From Diadema setosum (Eukaryota > Echinodermata > Echinoidea > Diadematoida > Diadematidae), in contig NC_092701.1 of NCBI RefSeq assembly GCF_964275005.1, positions 6,554,715-6,618,714 of the forward strand: a stretch of 64,000 nucleotides of DNA, written 5' to 3'. Both the position numbers and the translations under genes were made by a program. This document shows, piece after piece, positions 57,830-64,000 of this stretch. The notes under the pieces are model-generated. The model made no database searches and was not told where the DNA came from. It worked only from the letters and a program-made list of their open reading frames with translations. How positions within the stretch are numbered: position 1 is the first letter of the stretch; each line of letters starts with the position of its first letter.

Positions 57830-58500
57830 TCACCATCCACGGCATCCAGGCCAGTGATCCTCTTTAAGCACGTCGAAGTAGAATAGGCCTAGTCGCGACG
57901 GGAGTGTTGAGTACCGGTATACAGGCGCCTGTAGGCGCCGGTATTGCATGGGATACCTTCTTCTATCCAGCAGCGGTGGGTGGCTAAACTCAGGCAGGGA
58001 TGTATAGAAGATGCTTGATTCTTCTGTGATGAAGAGAGTTCCTGATAACATAATTGTTCTCTACATACTAGTAGAGAACGTGTTACGGGGAAAAAAAAAA
58101 GTTTCCACTAGTTTCATCAGGTTAATAGTGTATGCCAGGCTGCAAGTTAATTTGGAGACCACCACCTCGCGCCATGTACACAGACGTAGACGAGAGTGAG
58201 AATGGACACGTGTACGACCGGGCCCCCGCCGGCCGGCCGTCCGGCTAGCACACGCTGGCTACCAGGCCCAGCTAGCCCCGTGCCGAGCGAAAGACATCCT
58301 TTACCACCTCACTAGCTGATCGCGGAATCAGAAACCGCGCGCCCACTGAATTACTAGTATTTTTCAAGAGATGGCGCTCTAACCCACTCTTTCTCGGAGC
58401 CTTGAAAGAAGGCTCTGCTCTTTCTTCATTTTTACACGGCTGCACAGTCGTGACTGCTCTCTCTCAGTACGTGCCGTCTCTTTTATAACAAAACAAAACA
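57830..58500 (-). promoter_or_regulatory. GC-rich segment, possible minus-strand promoter
   Basis: 58140-58330 contains CpG-dense sequence (GGCCCCCGCCGGCCGGCC), unusual for this window. On the minus strand TTATAAAAGAG (about 58480-58490) is a TATA-like box, with transcription expected toward lower coordinates. No start codon with a convincing frame or splice donor follows, so a non-coding first exon or repeat-derived GC-rich DNA remain possible. AAGAGATGGCGCTC at 58368 is another CTCF-like core. Confidence 0.25.
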
Positions 58501-58526
58501 AAAACAAACAAACAAACAAACAAAAA
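58489..58526. repeat. (AAAC)n microsatellite
   Basis: About nine AAAC units with small interruptions. Confidence 0.85.
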
Positions 58527-59446
58527 CACATTCCTTCAAACAATCAAACTTGATAAGTTTCACTTGAATGTGTCTCGTTCAGCAGATGAGCAAGTGTGGA
58601 CCCTTAATTTGTTTTGCTTGGTTCAAAGGTTGTGATTTTATTTGTCTACTTTTACTGATATTCGTCTTTTTCAAAATCAATGTGTCACTGTTGCTACTCT
58701 CCTATTGTGCAAATTTAAATCTACATCACGTTCAACTTTAACTTCGATGAAAACCACTTAAGAATGAACAGTATTAAAGTTCAGACAAACGAAGAGTTTT
58801 ATCGGAAAACCAGCTAACTCCGTTTTTTGATAAGTTGATATATTTGTGATTGGGGCTGCTAAAAAACAAAAATCATGGGATATTTCAATCATAACTTCTA
58901 GAACATTCCATGTTATGTTACAAGTTAGGTATCATCGGAAAGGTTTTATTTTGCATTATCTGACGATGAACATACTTTAAAATGTTTGAAAATGGCGCTT
59001 AGCTCATTTTGCAAGGAAACTATAATAAAGGAAACCAGATTTTGTTATTGTTGCTGTCATGGAGGCCTGAAAAGTAACACTTTAGTCAGATCTATGACTT
59101 TCTTTGCTTTATCTTGTTTGTGCTTATGCTTTCTTTCTTTTCCCACATTAAATGTCCCTACTCCGACCTCGATCTGACCACCCCCTTTAGTCTCACTCTC
59201 TCTCTCTCTCTCTCATTTTTCTCTCATTATATAAAACATGTGATGTTTTATTAATATAATCCATAATTATATAAAATCCTTGGCCTAAAAAACATGTACT
59301 GCTATACGGCCCCAGTAGGCTATCACGTTCATTGAAATAAATATCAGCGAAAAAAAAAAACATGTTAGTCCGACTTCTCAACATCACCACTGTACAGATC
59401 TGTCGTGAGATGGAAATGAAAATCTTGCGCAATCTCCCTAAACTTA
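58527..59446. other. No gene recognised
   Basis: Unique AT-rich DNA with a short (TC)n run at 59192-59213. Confidence 0.45.
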
Positions 59447-60692
59447 TATAGGTTTTCCCGGCCAATTTCGCACTTTTGTCAGTCCATTTGATAAAATGTT
59501 CATTCAATTTAGCGAAAATCCTCGTCACTGCACATTCTGTCATTCAAAATTGCAACTTGTTCATTCAATTTAGCATTTCGATCAATGAAATTCGCCTTTC
59601 GAATGTGCCTTTCGAATTCGTAAATAGGGCATTCAAATTTGCACGTGCTCTTCAGTCATTCAAATTCGCCAGCACTGGCGGAAAATGGTATTTCAGTCAT
59701 TCAATTTCGCGTATAGGCAGTCAAATTCCAAACATGTTCATTCAAATTGGCGTAATGTTATTTTTATTTAGAAAAGGTGAGAACCGTGATTTATACGTCT
59801 TTAAATGTGAATTTTTGTTTCATCCTCACACTGTTAAGTATAGCAAAGTTTGTTGTTCTGTTACGCCCCTCTTCTTTTATACATGTTATCAGAACTATGC
59901 ATGTTACCAGTACCATAGATTCACTTCACTTTCTTACGTCAGTAATGGCAGTAACACGAGTTAGATACAGGTGTATCTCTCAAAAAGACAGGGAAAGAAT
60001 CATAAAAGCATTGAAGGACAAATTGATGGCTAGAGCTGATCCAAGAACTTTATTCTTAATGATGATCAACGCAATATACCACCCACCAAATGAAAATAAT
60101 GAAACATACAGATGAAAGAAATAATCACGATGTAAATTGAAACCTCCTTCTCCCAGTCAATGTCAAAACAAACTTAAGATTAATGTATCTGTGAATGAAA
60201 TAATGCTATCGAACATTAAAACACATACATATATATTGAAAGTACTGTTGCAAAGGCGATATCAGAATAAAGAATGAATACGAAAATATGAAATTTATGA
60301 TGCTTGCAAACAATACCTATGATGAATGAAAAACGAAAAAAAAAAAGGAATAAAAGCATTAACATGTCTGCTAAATTGACTGCAGTAAATGCGAAATTGG
60401 ATGCCCAAGAACGAATTTGAATGAACGAGCGCAGCGTATACGTGATCACGTGACTATATCATGCTAAATTGAATGAACGATTTGCGAAATGGTGCTTGTC
60501 TTACGAATTTGAACTGGAAAAGTGCTGATTCGAATGATGTTAAAGGTAATTTGAATGCTCCAAAATGAATTTGAATGAAAAGATTATAAAATTGAAATAC
60601 CGAACATGCCATCTAGGCTAAATTGTGCTAAATTGAATGCACAAATTAGGAATTGGACTGAAAAAAGTGCGAAATTGGCCGGGAAACCTATA
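59447..60692. mobile_element. 1.25-kb DNA transposon with arrays of subterminal motifs
   Basis: TATAGGTTTTCCCGGCCAAT and TTCGCACTTTTGTCAGTCCA at the left are mirrored over about 38 bp at the right. Inside, TTCATTCAATTTAGC-type words recur about eight times from 59497 to 59752. Their inverse (GCTAAATTGAATGAA and variants) recurs about nine times from 60371 to 60650. The middle has a possible coding remnant (59945-60115). The family is not recognised. Confidence 0.85.
59945..60115 (+). pseudogene. Possible transposase N-terminal remnant
   Basis: From ATG 59945 the frame reads MAVTRVRYRCISQKDRERII, then KALKDK, and stops after 56 residues. The ISQKDRERIIKAL segment resembles the first helix of helix-turn-helix domains in some transposases, but the second and third helices are not obvious. 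Its position in the middle of the inverted-repeat element suits a decayed or internally deleted transposase. Recognition is weak. Confidence 0.25.
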
Positions 60693-62207
60693 TTATCTTG
60701 CTAATGGGGGGAAGGGGGGGGGGGGAGAAGCGAGAGAGAGGGGCGCGAGAGCAAAAAAAAAAAAAAAATAGGATATCATTATTGCTCTTTTGAGTCGTTT
60801 ATACTTATATACAGCTACATAATGTAGGCTCAATAAGAAAATATCATGGAGAGCAGGATACACTCTAACAACTTTAGCTCTAATACATCTAAATTTACTG
60901 GGCGGACATTGGACAATACTAAACATGCCGGTTACTATCGAACACTCTCTTGATTTAGAGAACCCCGACTGAACCCCCACCCCCTAAAATTAACGAAGAG
61001 AAAAACAGACCCGTTTTGAAGCTGTGGTGGGTGTGTTCATTTTATCAATGTTGTGACCTTCAACCTTGAAGAAGAAATTCGGATCCTAATTGATTAGTCT
61101 GAAAAGAAAGAGTAGAATTCTTTTGAACAAAACAATAAAAAAAAATAATGGTCGAAATCACATGAAAATAATGATAAGGAGGTTATATGAAAATGTGAAG
61201 TTCTGCTAATTTTCACAGAACAGTTCTTGAACAGTCGGTATAAGAATATGAAAATAGTATATTTGTCATTATCTCACAACTTGCCATACAGTTTGTACAT
61301 AATTCTTTTTTTTTTAGATTTCTCATTTTTTGTTCTAATGCAATAAGCGCCCTAGTCTGAAATTCTGATATTATTATGTATTAATGATATACATGGGTGA
61401 TCATAATTTATTTCTTAGTTATTCAGCTGGGAATAATTATATTTCACACTTTCATACAGCAGAAAATTTGTAATTTACGATATAATTGTTCACGATCAAA
61501 TGGAAAATATTGTCGAGGTAATATTACATCACCATTGAGCTTACTCATCAACTGTTCAAGTACTGTTTTGCTAGTAAGTAGCGATCAGAAGTTTGAAATG
61601 CCATACTCAGTAATCTCATTGTTCGTTCGTTAGTTTTGTTTTGTGTTTTATCTGGACCGGAATTCTCCTCTAAATAAGTATAGTGTTCTAATCCCTGTTA
61701 TTAGGAACCGTCATGGTGCAATGATATCAATGCTCTGTTTTTTAAGAGAAAAAGAATAAGATGAAAAAATGTGTCGTGTGCGTGAAAAGAATCAAGTTAA
61801 TTGAAATACAAACACTTTGGAAAAAGCATTATTGGTATACATCCAATATTTTTCTTCATCTTCTTCTTCTTCTTCTTCTTCTTCTTCTTCTTCTTCTTCT
61901 TCTTTTTCTTCTTCTTCCACCAGATCTATCCCTTCTTCCCTTTCTCGTTCTTCTCCGTTTTTCTCATTCTTCTTCTTCTTCCACTTGATATGTCTTCTAT
62001 TTCTCAAAACTGAAAGGCCCGAGGATGTACAGTTCCGAGACAATTTCGGGCAACAGAGGGCGGTCAACCAAACAAATAAAAAGACAAGACTGCCGACGAA
62101 GTGTGTAGGCCAGTGCCGTACTGGTGGTGTGGGCGTGGGTACAGTAACACATACATTGTCACTGTACTGCTAGCTAGCTGGTTATGGGGCCGGGAAAGCC
62201 TAGATCT
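60693..62207. other. No gene recognised; low-complexity tracts
   Basis: It contains a poly-G/GA block (60705-60745), A and T runs and the (TTC)n microsatellite. Just before the foldback element, 62050-62062 has ACAGAGGGCGGTC, a CTCF-like core. Confidence 0.45.
61855..61916. repeat. (TTC)n microsatellite
   Basis: About 18 TTC units with one TTT interruption, continuing as degenerate CTTCTTC to about 61980. It reads as poly-Ser, poly-Phe, poly-Leu or poly-Glu in different frames. Confidence 0.95.
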
Positions 62208-62385
62208 GGGGGGCGTTTCATCAACGAGTTCGTCGGAGGTTTTCACCGACGAATTTGCTATCAGCCAATCAGACGCAAGGATTTACACTGACAACTGTTA
62301 AAAGCTAATGAAATCCTTGGTCTGATTGGCTGATAGCAAATTTGTCGGTGAAATCTCCGACGAACTCGTTGATGAAACGCCCCCC
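62208..62385. mobile_element. Near-perfect palindromic element upstream of snapin
   Basis: GGGGGGCGTTTCATCAACGA at the left and TCGTTGATGAAACGCCCCCC at the right are exact complements. The arms continue through TCGTCGGAGGTTTTCACCGA and TTTGCTATCAGCCAATCAGA for about 75 bp. The centre is about 25 bp. It carries a CCAATCAG / CTGATTGG pair (a CCAAT-box word in both orientations) and ends about 150 bp before the snapin ATG. Confidence 0.95.
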
Positions 62386-62536
62386 TGAACTAGCCCGACC
62401 AGACACTGTTACGCTATGCGAAAACAGCGACGTACCATGTACAGCGACTGGGCTGTGTATAGTTAGATCTGAACATGCAATGCTAGGCAGCTGCTGCTCA
62501 AATTGCCGACAAATACCCGTATTATCCTGAATAGCA

Positions 62537-62625
62537 ATGGAGAATCGAGATGCTATAGCGTCTGGTATTGCAGAGCTGCTGAAACCTGCAGTTCAGGAAG
62601 TAGACGAACGAGTGAGGATTGTGAG
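62537..62625 (+). CDS. SNAPIN: Snapin, first coding exon (partial gene)
   Basis: The exon encodes 29 residues plus two bases: MENRDAIASGIAELLKPAVQ followed by EVDERVRIV. This matches the start of the snapin domain (human AEGLLEFLRPAVQQLDSHV, then HAVRESQ). Snapin is a small coiled-coil subunit of BLOC-1 and BORC, acting in lysosome-related organelle biogenesis, lysosome positioning and vesicle trafficking, and binds SNAP25. An in-frame TGA nine bases upstream fixes the ATG, which has a good context (GCAATGG). The donor GTGAGC follows at 62626 in phase 2. Residues needed next (R/ESQ..ELREQID) were not found in the remaining 1.37 kb, so exon 2 lies beyond the window. The human protein is 136 residues, so about a fifth is seen here. 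Confidence 0.85.
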
Positions 62626-64000
62626 GTGAGCTTGCGTAAATAACTGAAACTGTTCCGTGTAACATGAACATGTTAGAAATCTACACAGTCAATGATTAGG
62701 TCTATGTTATGACTGAGTTTATAAAACATGATCCCTATCGCATACCACTGAACTGTTTAGACATCTAGGTCCTAGAGTCCATCTCACTTGCACTTAGCAT
62801 AGGTTTACATAGGACCCTACCTGGTTAACAGTGGTTAACATACCTGGTTGTACTCTTGATCTTGTAGGCATTAAAGGGACTGTACAGTACTGGTTGAGGT
62901 GGGGATTCATGTTTTGAACATTCTTAGGTGAGATAGTGAGAAACATCTCATGAAATATGAAAGAGCATGTAATTTTAAAAAGGATTCAACGTTTATTTGA
63001 TGAAAATTGGTGTTCAAATGGCTGAGATATCCAAAAAAGTGATAATAATAAAAGGCGACATGCCCCACCTTTATTAGGATCTCTTTGTTTCACCTTGTTT
63101 TTGGATATCTCAGCCATTTAAAAACCAATTTTCATCAAATAAACTTTTGATACCCGTTAGAATTGCATGATCTTTGACATCTCATAGAGTGCTTTCTGAA
63201 TATCTCGCAAAACGTTAAAAGCAAAATTCTCACCTCGACCAGAACTGTACATACCCTTTAAACTTAAAGTTATAAAATAATACAGAACTTATTTTCTCCT
63301 CTGCTACATGTACGCCATCATCTGGAGTGGAAGCCTGTTGCGGTAATTCACAAACTTACATTGTGGTATGGTGGTTTGTGTGTTTGCTGTTTGTTTATTG
63401 AGAACATTGCTATGCCATGGTCAAATGGACATGAATGTTATTGCAGCTCAGGGTTATAACTTATAGGTATTGTCCTTTTTTTTTGTCTTCAATGCTTTCT
63501 CCAATTTATCCAAATTAGATTTAAAAGAGTTGAGTGATGTGCTTATACTAACATAAAAGATATAATCTAAGTTATAGGGTTCTGCCGACACTAGCTGCGT
63601 GATTTTACCCTAATCGAGCAGTGCGTGTGAATTCGAGTACCTATCAGGCACCGCGGGTTCGACAGCATGACGGTCTTCCGGCACTGTACTGGTATCAGGT
63701 GGTAACTGTGTCACCGAAAAAGTGCATGTGTGTGTGCGTGATGAAAGTACTTACGGTACGCCACATGAATGCTCTAATGCCCTTCCCTGCGCGGCGCGGC
63801 GTGATCGAGCGCGAGCAGACCCTAGACAAACAGGGTGCTATGCAATATTGGCACACAACGGAACGCAACGAGTGGTAAACTTCGTGCTTCAATCACGATT
63901 TTAAATGAATGAATTCTGCTTAATAAAAATATCTGTAAGCAGGGGATCACTAATTAACCTATTGCAGAGGAAATATGTCCACTTGTGGCGTTGGCAAAAT
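62626..64000 (+). other. Start of the first snapin intron
   Basis: After the GTGAGC donor comes unique sequence, a complete foldback MITE (62873-63262) and a GC-richer patch (63590-63890). No acceptor followed by the expected ESQ...REQID coding sequence was found. Confidence 0.6.
62873..63262. mobile_element. Foldback MITE with TTAAAGGG ends (complete)
   Basis: ATTAAAGGGACTGTACAGTA at the left is mirrored by CAGAACTGTACATACCCTTT at the right. The inner arms TTTGATGAAAATTGGT and GCTGAGATATCC pair with GGATATCTCAGC and ACCAATTTTCATCAAA. About 390 bp, inside the snapin intron; the half copy at 2155-2330 is a relative. Confidence 0.9.

Noticed and set aside
61792-62173. Poly-Ser, poly-Phe, poly-Leu or poly-Glu open frames.
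   Set aside because: They are frame readings of the (TTC)n microsatellite.

Overview
The window looks like gene-poor nuclear DNA of a marine invertebrate deuterostome, most likely an echinoderm and probably a sea urchin. The reasons are a TTAGGG-type interstitial telomeric tract, a very high density of short palindromic and foldback elements, tRNA-derived SINEs, and a large element whose arms are arrays of a 15-bp repeat, the architecture recalled for the TU foldback transposons of Strongylocentrotus purpuratus. No bacterial features are present. All calls were made by eye without alignments or database searches.

Only two host protein-coding genes are supported. An intact single-exon cyclophilin A-type peptidyl-prolyl isomerase lies at 1381-1875 (+). 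The first coding exon of snapin, a BLOC-1/BORC subunit, lies at 62537-62625 (+); the rest of that gene runs past the right edge. A small spliced transcript around 3201-4605 (+) is possible but weak. The roughly 58 kb between is intergenic and/or intronic.

Layout. 1-1200: a short MITE, an interstitial telomeric array bounded by palindromes, and part of a 0.66-kb MITE. 1333-2330: the cyclophilin gene and half a MITE. 2520-5120: a foldback element and possible exons. 5243-6048: a probable solo LTR. 6241-12070: a pile-up of dispersed repeats, hAT-like MITEs (one nested in another element) and foldback elements. 13627-21960: the structural centrepiece, a TU-like foldback whose loop is interrupted by a 4975-bp hAT-like element carrying about twenty 190-bp satellite units and flanked by a 7-bp target duplication. 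22-54 kb: mostly unique or low-complexity DNA with scattered MITEs, three SINEs, microsatellites, several near-perfect RFX X-box motifs and DR1 nuclear-receptor motifs. 54386-55410: a foldback element built of tandem hairpins of pre-miRNA size. 55.4-58.5 kb: two CTCF-like sites and a GC-rich possible promoter. 59447-60692: a 1.25-kb transposon with 38-bp inverted ends and arrays of subterminal motifs pointing inward from both sides. 62208-62385: a near-perfect palindromic element about 150 bp upstream of the snapin start codon.

The two genes have no visible functional link. The main biology here is mobile DNA: nesting of elements, and inverted-repeat transposons that carry tandem arrays inside them.
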